From: JBNGOQ01 sp050589645
GTDB lineage: Bacteria; Bacteroidota; Bacteroidia; Flavobacteriales; Flavobacteriaceae
NCBI RefSeq assembly: GCF_050589645.1
Contig: NZ_JBNGOQ010000001.1
Span: 682,001 to 746,000, forward strand
Length of the DNA: 64,000 nt
Direction of reading: 5' to 3'
Positions within the stretch are counted from its first letter, which is position 1. Every line of letters begins with the position of its first letter. The notes under the pieces were generated by a model. It was not told the DNA's origin. It saw only the letters and a list, made by a program, of their open reading frames with translations, and did not search any database. Below, in pieces: positions 32,947 to 41,882 of the stretch. The translations under genes were made by a program, and so were the position numbers.

Positions 32947-33937
32947 TGCAAAGGATTTTGAAGTACCTTTCTTAAAAAAGGCCAATGCAGAACGCCATAG
33001 GGTCACGTATATCAAAGAGGCCCTCGATTCCCGTACTGCAATAAAGGCCATGGGCTACAAAGCCATTTCCATATTTTCTGGGGACGACGCCAGCCTGGTG
33101 GTCCTTGAAAAGCTTAGGGATCTTGGGGTAAAGTACATTTTACTGCGATCTGCTGGTTACAACAACGTACATATAAAGGCGGCCAAGCGCTATGGGCTAC
33201 GGGTGGCCAACGCCCCCGATTACTCCCCCCATGCCATTGCCGAGCATGCGGTGGCGCTGCTTATGGCACTCAACCGAAAAATTGTTCTGGCAGATAGGCA
33301 AGTACATGCGTATAATTTTATGTTGGATAATCTTATGGGCACCAATCTACACGGAAAGACCGTAGGAATCGTAGGCACCGGAAATATCGGTTCGGTAATG
33401 GTAAAGATTATGCACGGCTTTGGATGCAAGGTCCTGGGCTGCGATTTGCAACCAGACCACACCCTTGTAGAGGCCTTTGGGTTGGAATATACCGATCTTG
33501 ATGAACTGTGCTCCCAATCGCACGTCATTAGCTTGCACGTGCCCCTAACCTATGAAAACTACGACCTTATCAACGCCTCCAGATTGGAACGTATGCGAAG
33601 GGACGTCCTGTTGATAAATACCTCCAGAGGGTCCATAGTGCATACCAAAGCGCTCCTGGAGGCCTTGGAAAATAAGGAAATAGGGGCTTATGGGGCAGAC
33701 GTCTACGAAAGGGAAAAAGGCATATTCTTCAGGGACAACTCAAAAACTGGCATAACGGATAAGCAACTTAAAAAACTGTTGTCCTTTCCCAATGTTCTTA
33801 TGACACCTCATCAAGCTTTTGTGACAACAGAGGCCATGAGAAACATCGCAATCTCCACCTTTGACAACATGGCCGCCTGGGAGGCCGGGACAGTTTGCAA
33901 AAATGAGCTCGGCTACGAAACGATCATCACAGGATAG
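32927..33937 (+). CDS. ldhA: D-lactate dehydrogenase-type 2-hydroxyacid dehydrogenase
   Basis: 336 aa. NAD-binding 'VGIVGTGNIGSVMVKIMHGFG'. Catalytic Arg is in 'LLINTSRGSIV', Glu in 'GADVYEREKG', and His in 'LMTPHQAFVTTEA', the usual Arg-Glu-His set. The length and 'LRSAGYNNVHIKAAKRYGL' point to the fermentative LdhA group, reducing pyruvate to D-lactate with NADH. It lies at the end of the Fnr-type hsp20 operon, which fits NADH disposal when oxygen is low. The 3' end overlaps the convergent cls gene by 11 bases. Confidence 0.9.
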   Translation: MKLLVYSAKDFEVPFLKKANAERHRVTYIKEALDSRTAIKAMGYKAISIFSGDDASLVVLEKLRDLGVKYILLRSAGYNNVHIKAAKRYGLRVANAPDYSPHAIAEHAVALLMALNRKIVLADRQVHAYNFMLDNLMGTNLHGKTVGIVGTGNIGSVMVKIMHGFGCKVLGCDLQPDHTLVEAFGLEYTDLDELCSQSHVISLHVPLTYENYDLINASRLERMRRDVLLINTSRGSIVHTKALLEALENKEIGAYGADVYEREKGIFFRDNSKTGITDKQLKKLLSFPNVLMTPHQAFVTTEAMRNIAISTFDNMAAWEAGTVCKNELGYETIITG

Positions 33938-35330
33938 GACTAAAGATTTTTGCTGCACCTTCCTTTAGTTTATGTGCCCAAGGCCTTTTTTTATACGCCT
34001 CGTAATTCAGTTCAGTGCTTTCGGTACTGTCCTTAATAAAATCTTCCCTTAGCTGTACGGTAAAATCACGATTGTAGATTACCGCATTGACCTCATAGTT
34101 CTGCTCAAAACTGCGAATATCTATATTGGCGGTGCCTATAGTGCTGATATCGTCGTCACTGATGATTATTTTGCTGTGCAAAAACCCATCAGGGAACAGA
34201 TAAATTTTAACCCCGGCCTTCAACAGGGATTCGAAATAGGAGCGTACGCTCCAATTAACCAATTTGCTGTCGGCCTGTGCAGAAATCAATAAGCGCACAT
34301 CTACTCCGCTCAGGGCCGCGGTTTCAAGGGCGCCCAGGATAGCCTGCCCCGGAATGATATAGGGGTTGGTTATATAGAGGTACTCCCTGGCTGTGGTGAT
34401 CATTGAAAAGTAAAGCTGCTCTATGCCCGGAAAATCGTCATCGGGCCCGCTGGCTGCAATTTGCGCCCAAGCCCCGCGGCCGATTGCTTCGCGTTCGGGG
34501 AATGCTTTAGGGAGGTCCAATTTTTCATTGGAGACCAAATCCCAATCCATCGCGAAGACGGTATCCAGGGAATGTACAGCCGTACCGGTGATCTGTACAT
34601 GCATATCGTGCCACTTGCCAAGTACCAAATCACCTTTTAAATATTTGTCGGAGATGTTAATGCCGCCCGTAAAGGCCGTTTTACCATCGACCACGATTAT
34701 TTTTCTGTGATTCCTGTAGTTTACGGAAGCCAGAAACCGTCCAAACCGAAAAGGCAAAAAGGAATGTACTTCCACACCCATCGTTTTGAGTCTTTTGAGA
34801 TAGGAAGCGCTTAGGGAAAAACTACCGATGCCGTCATAGATAAGCCTTATCCGCACCCCTTTTGCAATTTTTTCCTCGAACAGCGATAGGAGCCTATCGG
34901 CCAGTTCGCCCTCTTCATAAATATAGTATTGCAAATGAATGTAGGATCGGGCATTTTCCATGGCCTTAAAAATGGCTTCAAAGGTGGTTTTCCCGTCTTT
35001 TAAAAGCGATAGGCTATTGTCTCCGCTGGGCAAAAAACCGCAGTTTTTATGTATCAGTGAGCTAATTTTGTCGTACTTGTTCTTCGACGGGTCAAAACGG
35101 ATAGGAGATCCGGCTTCGGCAAGCTGCTTTCTGTTCGTGCCCTTAAGAAGTTTGTTTTTTCTTCGGTTTCTGCCCAACATCAAATACAGTAGAATGCCCC
35201 CTACGGGGATGGTGAAAATGGCAAGTAACCATGCCAGCGTTTTGGAAGGCCTCATGCCGTTGAGCAGTAACCCTATCACCATGGTAATGGCAACTAGGAT
35301 GTACAGGATAAACAGTATCGTAAACAGCAT
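33927..35330 (-). CDS. cls: Cardiolipin synthase
   Basis: 467 aa. Two N-terminal helices anchor the protein. Two phospholipase D motifs follow: 'HRKIIVVDGKTAFTGGINISD' (HKD 1) and 'HSKIIISDDDISTIGTANID' (HKD 2). Joins two phosphatidylglycerols into cardiolipin at the inner membrane. Its stop overlaps ldhA on the opposite strand by 11 bases. A TGA-N6-TCA-like sequence upstream (35388-35399) lacks the spacing seen elsewhere. Confidence 0.95.
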   Translation of the reverse strand: MLFTILFILYILVAITMVIGLLLNGMRPSKTLAWLLAIFTIPVGGILLYLMLGRNRRKNKLLKGTNRKQLAEAGSPIRFDPSKNKYDKISSLIHKNCGFLPSGDNSLSLLKDGKTTFEAIFKAMENARSYIHLQYYIYEEGELADRLLSLFEEKIAKGVRIRLIYDGIGSFSLSASYLKRLKTMGVEVHSFLPFRFGRFLASVNYRNHRKIIVVDGKTAFTGGINISDKYLKGDLVLGKWHDMHVQITGTAVHSLDTVFAMDWDLVSNEKLDLPKAFPEREAIGRGAWAQIAASGPDDDFPGIEQLYFSMITTAREYLYITNPYIIPGQAILGALETAALSGVDVRLLISAQADSKLVNWSVRSYFESLLKAGVKIYLFPDGFLHSKIIISDDDISTIGTANIDIRSFEQNYEVNAVIYNRDFTVQLREDFIKDSTESTELNYEAYKKRPWAHKLKEGAAKIFSPIL

Positions 35331-35468
35331 AGTTCAACAAACTTAAAACACCCTCGTAAATTACAAATTAAGTTGCAGAGCTTACTATGACGATGGTCAG
35401 CATGGATATAGGGCTGTTATGGTGTCCCGAGCTGTTGATAAACACTTGAATTTCTTCATGCGAAAGGT

Positions 35469-36677
35469 TTAATCCGTGGCCTCGAGCAACCAGAATTTAT
35501 CGGATGGGGGAATCTCCTTTTCCCTTTGCAACTCAAAGGGGTCAAAATTCAGTTTGGTGAATAGGTACCAGGCATTGGACGAAAGTGCGGGGGTCAGATC
35601 GGCATGGTCCCATAAGCGGGTAGCCCCGTAGGTGGTCCCTTGGTTGGTAGTATAGGGAATGCCCGAGGACGCCTCCAAGGACGCACTTGTAATAAAGGTT
35701 TTTTCAATTTCGGCCAGGAGTTCATCCGAAACCGATGGCATTCCGGCCAACTGAAAGGCAAAGGCCATTTGAGCCGTTCCCTCCAGCCAAATGACGTCCT
35801 TGTCCTCATCAAAACAATAACCGCTAATCTCTTCTCCCGTTACCGTTGCGGTCTGCGTGGTCCGGTATCGATCGGCCATAGGAAGTACATCTTCCGGGAA
35901 GTCCTTTAGAATACTGTATCCCAGGGAATGTAGATCCAGCGCAAAATTGTAAGCTGGGGTTTCCGGGGAGGCGATCAAGGTTTTGGCTTCAATATCCCAA
36001 CGTTGTTGTTTTAGATAGGCCAGAATGTTTTTATGAAAGGCATCATAGCCTGCCACCGCGTTAAAAGCCGTAATTATACCTTCGGTAACCTTGGGAATCC
36101 GAGTGCCATCAGCATTGTATCCGCCCCAAAGTCCGCCGTCCTCATCCTGAAGTGATCTTATCCAAGTTTCCAATTCTTGTGCGAGTGGGCTATATCTTTG
36201 ATTGCCCGTATACGTGTGATAATTGTTCAGGGCAATGAGCAACCATACATTATCACCCATCCAAGATCGATTCCCGTTTTCCCCGGCGGCATCCCTAAAC
36301 TGAAAGAACCCCCCATGCCCCTGTAAAAGTTCCGCCTCCCTCCGAAGGTCAAAGAAATCAAAAATACGTTCTGCTCTTTCCAGATCTCCTTGGGAGGTAA
36401 ATATCAGGGCAGCCAAAGCGTTGTCGTACAGGGAAACAAAGTTGGTGTTTTCGGAACTTTCCAGCAGTCCGTTGGGCTGCTGAATTTGCGCTAACCAATT
36501 TTGGGTTCTCAGCACCACCGGCGAGGGTTCTTCAGATATTTCTTCCCTATGCCCCTGAATTTCGGCATCCACCACCTCCATAGTGGTGGTAGGCGCTACA
36601 ACTTCCTCTATTCCCTCCTGGGAGCAGGAAAGGAAAAAAAGAACGCTAAAGAATAGAAAAAGTAGCTTTATCCTCAT
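35469..36677 (-). CDS. Lipoprotein with six-hairpin (alpha/alpha barrel) fold
   Basis: 402 aa. Type II signal ends in FFLSC. Repeated amphipathic helices with Trp and Gly turns ('NWLAQIQQPNGLL', 'YDNALAALIFTSQGDLERAERIFDFF', 'WMGDNVWLLIALNNYH', 'LEGTAQMAFAFQLAG') suggest an (alpha/alpha)6 barrel like glycosidases and lyases of sugars. No catalytic pair can be assigned. Surface or periplasmic; a role in polysaccharide handling is only a possibility. Isolated, with no transporter genes (SusC/D) nearby. Confidence 0.7.
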   Translation of the reverse strand: MRIKLLFLFFSVLFFLSCSQEGIEEVVAPTTTMEVVDAEIQGHREEISEEPSPVVLRTQNWLAQIQQPNGLLESSENTNFVSLYDNALAALIFTSQGDLERAERIFDFFDLRREAELLQGHGGFFQFRDAAGENGNRSWMGDNVWLLIALNNYHTYTGNQRYSPLAQELETWIRSLQDEDGGLWGGYNADGTRIPKVTEGIITAFNAVAGYDAFHKNILAYLKQQRWDIEAKTLIASPETPAYNFALDLHSLGYSILKDFPEDVLPMADRYRTTQTATVTGEEISGYCFDEDKDVIWLEGTAQMAFAFQLAGMPSVSDELLAEIEKTFITSASLEASSGIPYTTNQGTTYGATRLWDHADLTPALSSNAWYLFTKLNFDPFELQREKEIPPSDKFWLLEATD

Positions 36678-36903
36678 ACACGGTTTTATTAAAAGGGGCT
36701 TTAAAATAACATTATAAAGTTAAATATCAAATACTTGCAAGCTCGTGTAATACGATTAGTGGCAGCAAATTTCGACCACCGCCCTTTCGCCGGCGGCTTG
36801 TCCCGTTTTTGGGCTTTTTATCCCCCTTACAACCTATTGTTATACTTTCTTTAAAGTTGTGAATAACGGGAGGGGATTGCTTATTTTTGTATAAACTTCG
36901 TAC

Positions 36904-38181
36904 ATGAATCTTCCCGAAACGGAAAAGAAAAGAATCATTATTATTGGTGGGGGTTTTGCGGGCATATCCCTGGCAAAAAAGCTTAAAAACGTATCGGCGC
37001 AGGTGGTTTTGATAGACAAGCGCAACTACCACACTTTTCAACCCTTATTGTATCAGGTGTCCACCAGTGGACTGGAACCCGATTCCATTGCCTACCCCAT
37101 CCGTAAGGTACTCAGAAAACTGTCTGATTTTCACTTTAGGTGGGCCAAGGTAGACCGTGTAGATCCGGCCAGGCAGGAGGTACACACAGATATGGGCAGC
37201 GTGCGCTATGATTATCTGGTCATGGCCACGGGTACCAGGACCAATTTTTTCGGGAACACGGATATCCAAGAACATGCCATGCCCATGAAGACGGTTCCCC
37301 AAGCACTGAATATACGGAGCCTGATGCTCCAAAATTTTGAAAAGGCAGATGATTCGCCCAAGGAGTCGGAACGGATGGCGCTGCTGAACTTTTGTATCGT
37401 GGGAGCAGGACCCACAGGTGTTGAACTGGCGGGGGCCTTCGCGGAACTAAAAAGGAACGTGTTTCCCAAGGATTACCAGCACCTCAATATTGACGAGATG
37501 GAGATCCATCTGTTTGAGGGTTCGGACCGGGTTTTGGCCCCCATGAGTCCCAAGGCATCCAAAAGGGCGCAGCACTTTCTGGAGCGTTTGGGGGTGAAAA
37601 TTCATTTAAATACCATCGTAAAGGACTATAATGGGGAAGTGCTCACCATGGATAACGGGACCACTATGTACACCAAAAACTTCATCTGGACAGCCGGAGT
37701 TACCGGAGCTATGGTAGCGGGTTTTGAAACCGATAATTTTGTGGAACACCTCAACCGGTTCAAAGTCAATAGCTTCAATCAGGTGGCGGGTTACGAAAAC
37801 ATTTTTGCGGTGGGCGACATTGCCTATATGGAGACAGAGGCCTATCCCAAAGGGCATCCACAAGTGGCGCAACCGGCCATACAACAGGGAGCACATTTGG
37901 CCAGAAATTTTAGGCACCTTATGCAGGGAAGGCCCATGATTCCCTTTAAATATTTTGACAAAGGCACCATGGCCACGGTTGGGAGGAACAAAGCGGTGGT
38001 AGATTTGAAAAAGTTCCGCTTTGGCGGTTTTGTGGCCTGGTTCATTTGGATGTTCATCCACCTATGGTTTTTGGTAGGGTTCCGAAACCGGGTTATCGTC
38101 TTTTTTAACTGGGTATATAACTACATCAATTACGACAAGGCCGCCCGTTTGATCATTAGGTCCTACAACCCAAAAGCATAG
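36904..38181 (+). CDS. ndh: Type II NADH dehydrogenase (NDH-2)
   Basis: 425 aa. FAD-binding 'IIIIGGGFAGISLAKKL', NADH-binding 'IVGAGPTGVELAGAFAELK', FAD-contacting 'FAVGDIAYM' and the quinone-site 'QPAIQQGAHLA'. The C-terminus holds a hydrophobic/amphipathic membrane anchor ('FVAWFIWMFIHLWFLVGFRN'). Transfers electrons from NADH to menaquinone without pumping protons. Confidence 0.94.
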   Translation: MNLPETEKKRIIIIGGGFAGISLAKKLKNVSAQVVLIDKRNYHTFQPLLYQVSTSGLEPDSIAYPIRKVLRKLSDFHFRWAKVDRVDPARQEVHTDMGSVRYDYLVMATGTRTNFFGNTDIQEHAMPMKTVPQALNIRSLMLQNFEKADDSPKESERMALLNFCIVGAGPTGVELAGAFAELKRNVFPKDYQHLNIDEMEIHLFEGSDRVLAPMSPKASKRAQHFLERLGVKIHLNTIVKDYNGEVLTMDNGTTMYTKNFIWTAGVTGAMVAGFETDNFVEHLNRFKVNSFNQVAGYENIFAVGDIAYMETEAYPKGHPQVAQPAIQQGAHLARNFRHLMQGRPMIPFKYFDKGTMATVGRNKAVVDLKKFRFGGFVAWFIWMFIHLWFLVGFRNRVIVFFNWVYNYINYDKAARLIIRSYNPKA

Positions 38182-38218
38182 TTTAGGGAAAAGAATAGTC
38201 CAGTTTAAAAAGCTTTAC

Positions 38219-38226
38219 TATATTTG
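38219..38226 (+). promoter_or_regulatory. -7 box ahead of a candidate small RNA
   Basis: TATATTTG matches the Bacteroidota -7 consensus TAnnTTTG exactly, and lies in the gap between ndh and hmgA. Start of transcription is predicted near 38231. Confidence 0.6.
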
Positions 38227-38230
38227 CAAC

Positions 38231-38328
38231 GTTGTGTTGTGCATCGATACTCTCGATGCAAGGTATAGCCACCAGAGCAAATTTTGGTGCTAACCAATGA
38301 AAGGCTTTCCCTATGGAAGGCTTTTTTT
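38231..38328 (+). ncRNA. Candidate structured small RNA, about 100 nt
   Basis: A stretch of the 328-base gap between ndh and hmgA. It starts behind a consensus -7 box, holds a perfect 8-bp hairpin (38240-38247 with 38253-38260, loop TACTC), then a weaker 5-bp pairing (38270-38274 with 38285-38289), and ends in a 10-bp terminator stem plus T run. No start codon with a plausible reading frame is seen. It could be a free small RNA, or the 3' region of ndh mRNA. It was not matched to any known family. Confidence 0.5.
38301..38328 (+). terminator. Rho-independent terminator
   Basis: Stem 38301-38310 with 38315-38324 (10 bp, two G-T wobbles), loop CTAT, followed by a run of seven T that begins within the stem end. 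Ends the candidate small RNA and any read-through from ndh. The remaining bases to 38509 hold the hmgA promoter region, with a -7-like TAATTTTA at 38476-38483. Confidence 0.75.
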
Positions 38329-38509
38329 GTTGCCATTACTTCAAGGAAAAGTGGAATTTCCGAACAAGAAAACAAGAATTTCGGTGGTACTTCGAACAAA
38401 TATGAATGGCAGCGGTAAAATCCTTGTGAAAACCGTATTTTTTTGGGGAACCTTATAAAATACCCTGATTTGTCGTAATTTTATTTGGTAGCATTTAAAG
38501 CGACGAATT

Positions 38510-39667
38510 ATGCCATTATACCACAAATTGGGCAGCATGCCCCAGAAAAGGCACACCATATTCAAGAAGGAAGATGGTACCCTGCATTACGAACAATTGT
38601 TTGGGACCATAGGCTTTGATGGAATGTCTTCTTTGATGTACCATCTGTACAGACCTACCATGGTAAAGGAGGTGGGCAAAACATTGGATATAAGCCCACG
38701 GGCCGCCGTAGAATACAACATAAAGTCGCGCTTGCTCAAGGGTTTTGGAATAAGACCGGAGGACGACTATCTGGAGAGTAGGAAAACTATCCTTTTTAAC
38801 CACGATGTGCACGTGGGTCTTGCCGCCCCAAAAAGTTCCATGACCGACTATTTCTACAAGAACGCCGATGCTGACGAACTGTTGTTCGTGCATAAGGGCA
38901 GTGGTACCTTAAAGACCATGCTGGGCGATATTTCTTTTGAATACGGGGATTATTTGCTGATTCCCAGGGGAATGATCTACCAGATCCAATTTGATACGGA
39001 CGAGAATCGCCTGTTGGTTACGGAATCCTACCATCCGTTGTATACCCCTAAACGGTACAGGAACTGGTTTGGGCAACATTTGGAGCATTCGCCTTTTTGC
39101 GAGCGCGACTTTAAACTGCCCGAAAATCTGAAGACATACGATGAGATGGGCGAATTTTTGATAAAAGTGAAAAAACAGGGGCAATTACACCACCTTATTT
39201 ACGCGTCTCACCCTTTTGATGTGGTGGGATGGGACGGCTATAATTATCCCTACGGTTTTTCCATCCATAATTTTGAACCTATAACGGGCCGGGTGCACCA
39301 ACCGCCACCGGTGCACCAGACTTTTGAAACGGGAGCCTTTGTGGTCTGTTCTTTTTGTCCGCGTCTTTATGATTACCATCCACAGGCCATTCCCGCGCCC
39401 TATAACCATTCCAACATAGATTCGGATGAGGTCCTGTACTATGTGGATGGTGATTTTATGAGCCGAAAGAACATTGACCAAGGTTATATTTCCCTGCATC
39501 CCGCCGGTATTCCACACGGACCGCATCCAGGCACCTATGAGGCCAGTATTGGCAAGGCAGGGACCGAGGAACTCGCGGTAATGATCGACACCTTTAAACC
39601 TTTGCAGTTAACTCAGACCGCTTTGGATATCGACGATGGTATTTACTACCAGTCCTGGTTGGAGTAG
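38510..39667 (+). CDS. hmgA: Homogentisate 1,2-dioxygenase
   Basis: 385 aa, slightly shorter than animal HGO. Opens homogentisate to maleylacetoacetate in tyrosine and phenylalanine breakdown. The cupin fold with Fe(II) ligands is visible as 'NHSNIDSDEVLYYVDGDF' (His and Glu) and 'HPAGIPHGPHPG' (His), and 'VHQPPPVHQTF' is the conserved active-site block. No other tyrosine-pathway gene is adjacent; a dense minus-strand hut operon follows. Confidence 0.93.
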   Translation: MPLYHKLGSMPQKRHTIFKKEDGTLHYEQLFGTIGFDGMSSLMYHLYRPTMVKEVGKTLDISPRAAVEYNIKSRLLKGFGIRPEDDYLESRKTILFNHDVHVGLAAPKSSMTDYFYKNADADELLFVHKGSGTLKTMLGDISFEYGDYLLIPRGMIYQIQFDTDENRLLVTESYHPLYTPKRYRNWFGQHLEHSPFCERDFKLPENLKTYDEMGEFLIKVKKQGQLHHLIYASHPFDVVGWDGYNYPYGFSIHNFEPITGRVHQPPPVHQTFETGAFVVCSFCPRLYDYHPQAIPAPYNHSNIDSDEVLYYVDGDFMSRKNIDQGYISLHPAGIPHGPHPGTYEASIGKAGTEELAVMIDTFKPLQLTQTALDIDDGIYYQSWLE

Positions 39668-39676
39668 GGAAAGGCA

Positions 39677-41053
39677 CTAGCGGTTGTTTAACTCCTTAAT
39701 GACCGAGGAAAACGCGTTGGCTATAGCTTCCTTCTTTTCGTGATGCCCTGCGCGTATTATGGTTTTCCCATGGGCTATTGTCCCTGTTTGCATGTATGTA
39801 TCAGCGGTATACACCAGTGTGGATGACAGGTTATGCAGGGAGCTGCTTGCCAGCAACGGAGCTGTAGAATCTAGGACGTTGGCGTTCAAAGCTTTTCCAG
39901 GGGCAAAAAAACCGGTTGTAAAATCGCCCATTGCCCTTCTTCCTGCCAAGGTGGCCATTTTAAGCGCATATGAGCCGCTATCGCCTTCTTTGGGCGAAAA
40001 GTACGTATTTCTTTTGTGGGAAGTCAATCGCTGGCCATAATCCAGGAGCCGCAACTCTTCCAACGGGTTTAGACCGATATGGCTATCGGTTCCTATGCAC
40101 CAACTGCCTCCCTGGTCCTGGTACTTTCTAAGTGGAAAAATACCGTCGCCCAGATTGCCTTCCGTGCTGGGACAAAGAACAACATTGGCCTTGCTTTTTG
40201 CAATGCCCGTGATTTCGGCATCCGTTAAATGCGTGGCGTGCACCAAATGAAACCTTTGGTTCAGATCCACATTGTCCAACAACCATTCCACAGGCCGTTT
40301 TCCCAAATACTGCAGTGCATCCCGTACCTCTTTTACTTGTTCCGAAACATGTATGTGAAAGGGGATATCCTGAGGTCCCGATTTGGCTATTTCGGCAACA
40401 GCCGATGGCTCCACCCCCCTCAGGGAATGGATTCCTATACCAATGTTGGCGTGTTTATAGTATTTGCAGGCTTCCTTGCTCGCATCCAACAGTTTTAGAT
40501 AGGCGTCAATATCTGGGGAGATAAATCTTCTTTGCCTGTTGTTGGGTTCTTTTCCAAACCCTCCTTTTTGGTAAAAAATAGGAACCAACGTAATTCCGAT
40601 ACCCACTTTTTTTGCCGCAGCTATCAATCGGCTACCCATCTCTGCGAGATTGGCGTAGGGTTGCCCTTTTTTATCGTGATGGAGGTAATGGAACTCGGCC
40701 ACATGGGTATAACCGTGCCTCGCCATTTCGGCATAGAGCATGGTGGCAATGGCTTCCATTTGATCGGGATCTATAGTAAGCGCCAATTGGTACATGCTTT
40801 CCCGCCAGCCCCAAAAATCATCCCGCTCTGCTACGTTTTCATGCCTTTCGGCCAATCCGGCCATAGCGTATTGAAAGGCATGGGAATGCGCGTTCTGAAA
40901 ACCAGGAAGCGCATAGCCCATAACAGCAGAGGGGGTTTTCAAGGGGTCAAAGAGCGAAATGTCCGAAATTAGGCCTGCGTCATTGACGGTAATTGCCGTG
41001 TTTTCCAACCAGCCGGTATTTTGTAATATCGCTTTGAAGCAGTAGGTTTTCAT
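39677..41053 (-). CDS. hutF: Formimidoylglutamate deiminase
   Basis: 458 aa. Amidohydrolase with Zn ligands in 'QNAHSHAFQ', 'PFHIHVSEQ' and 'LVHATHLTD' and the catalytic Asp in 'CIGTDSHIGLNP'. Converts N-formimidoyl-L-glutamate to N-formyl-L-glutamate plus ammonia. With hutG it makes the two-step route used in Pseudomonas instead of direct formamide release. Overlaps hutG by 4 bases; the last gene of the hut operon. Confidence 0.94.
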   Translation of the reverse strand: MKTYCFKAILQNTGWLENTAITVNDAGLISDISLFDPLKTPSAVMGYALPGFQNAHSHAFQYAMAGLAERHENVAERDDFWGWRESMYQLALTIDPDQMEAIATMLYAEMARHGYTHVAEFHYLHHDKKGQPYANLAEMGSRLIAAAKKVGIGITLVPIFYQKGGFGKEPNNRQRRFISPDIDAYLKLLDASKEACKYYKHANIGIGIHSLRGVEPSAVAEIAKSGPQDIPFHIHVSEQVKEVRDALQYLGKRPVEWLLDNVDLNQRFHLVHATHLTDAEITGIAKSKANVVLCPSTEGNLGDGIFPLRKYQDQGGSWCIGTDSHIGLNPLEELRLLDYGQRLTSHKRNTYFSPKEGDSGSYALKMATLAGRRAMGDFTTGFFAPGKALNANVLDSTAPLLASSSLHNLSSTLVYTADTYMQTGTIAHGKTIIRAGHHEKKEAIANAFSSVIKELNNR

Positions 41054-41859
41054 AACGAATGTTCCATGGTTTTTATTAAACCTTCAAGTGTTGTTCGCAA
41101 TACCTTTTGCACCTTGCTGGCCCTGTCCTCGTTGTACGTTAGCTCGTTGTCATCCATATAGAGGATTTTGTTCATTTCCAATTGAAGTGCATGCACCCCG
41201 TTCTCCGGTTTTCCAAAGGAGCGGGTAATGTGTCCGCCCTTGAACGGATGGTTGTGATGTACTTCAAATCGTCCGGAGTTTAGCCCTTTCAAGGCCGTCC
41301 GGATTAGTTTTGGATGTGCCGTTCGTTCATCATTGTTCCCTAAGATCATGTCCGGGAACGGGTCTTTTTGAATGGTACTGACCCTGTGACGGATAGAATG
41401 CGCATCCCATAGCAGTACTTGGCCAAAGGTTTTTTTTCTTTCCTCGAGCAGTTGGGCAACTTGTTGGTGGTACGGCCTATAATACCCCTGCAATCTTCTT
41501 GCGACTTCATCCTTGTCTGGCTCCAATTCCTTGGACTTATAGAGGGGATTGCCGTAAAAATCCGTGGTAGGGGTGTTTGGGGTAATGAGGCGGTCATCGG
41601 AATACAGGGGGATACTTTCGGGGCTTCTGTTAAGATCTATTACCCACCTGCTCAGATTGGCTTTGATTAGGGTAATCCCCAGGGAAGGGGCGAATTCGTA
41701 CAGTCTATGTACAAACCAATCCGTGTCGTCCAGATGCCTGCGCATGCCTTTTTTGTAATGTTTTTTTAATTCCGAAGGAAGTCGGGTACCGGCATGGGGT
41801 ACACTGATAATGATGGGAACCTGGGCAACTGTGGGGCTTGTGATTTTAAAGAGCTTCAT
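41050..41859 (-). CDS. hutG: N-formylglutamate amidohydrolase
   Basis: 269 aa. Family motifs 'IISVPHAGTRLPSEL', 'DDTDWFVHRLYEF', 'LWDAHSI' and 'ALQLEMNKILYM'; the His, Glu and Asp of these blocks bind Zn. Releases formate and glutamate, the final step of the pathway. Lies between hutF (4-base overlap) and hutU (23-base gap). Confidence 0.93.
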   Translation of the reverse strand: MKLFKITSPTVAQVPIIISVPHAGTRLPSELKKHYKKGMRRHLDDTDWFVHRLYEFAPSLGITLIKANLSRWVIDLNRSPESIPLYSDDRLITPNTPTTDFYGNPLYKSKELEPDKDEVARRLQGYYRPYHQQVAQLLEERKKTFGQVLLWDAHSIRHRVSTIQKDPFPDMILGNNDERTAHPKLIRTALKGLNSGRFEVHHNHPFKGGHITRSFGKPENGVHALQLEMNKILYMDDNELTYNEDRASKVQKVLRTTLEGLIKTMEHSL

Positions 41860-41882
41860 ACAATGGATTTAAGGATATGATC

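Noticed and set aside
35388..35399. TGACGATGGTCA upstream of cls, a further TGA-N6-TCA match
   Set aside because: The centre is not symmetric and no -7 box lies 23 bases away on either strand; the nearest minus-strand TAATTTAC is off by one base and poor. Kept out of the regulon.
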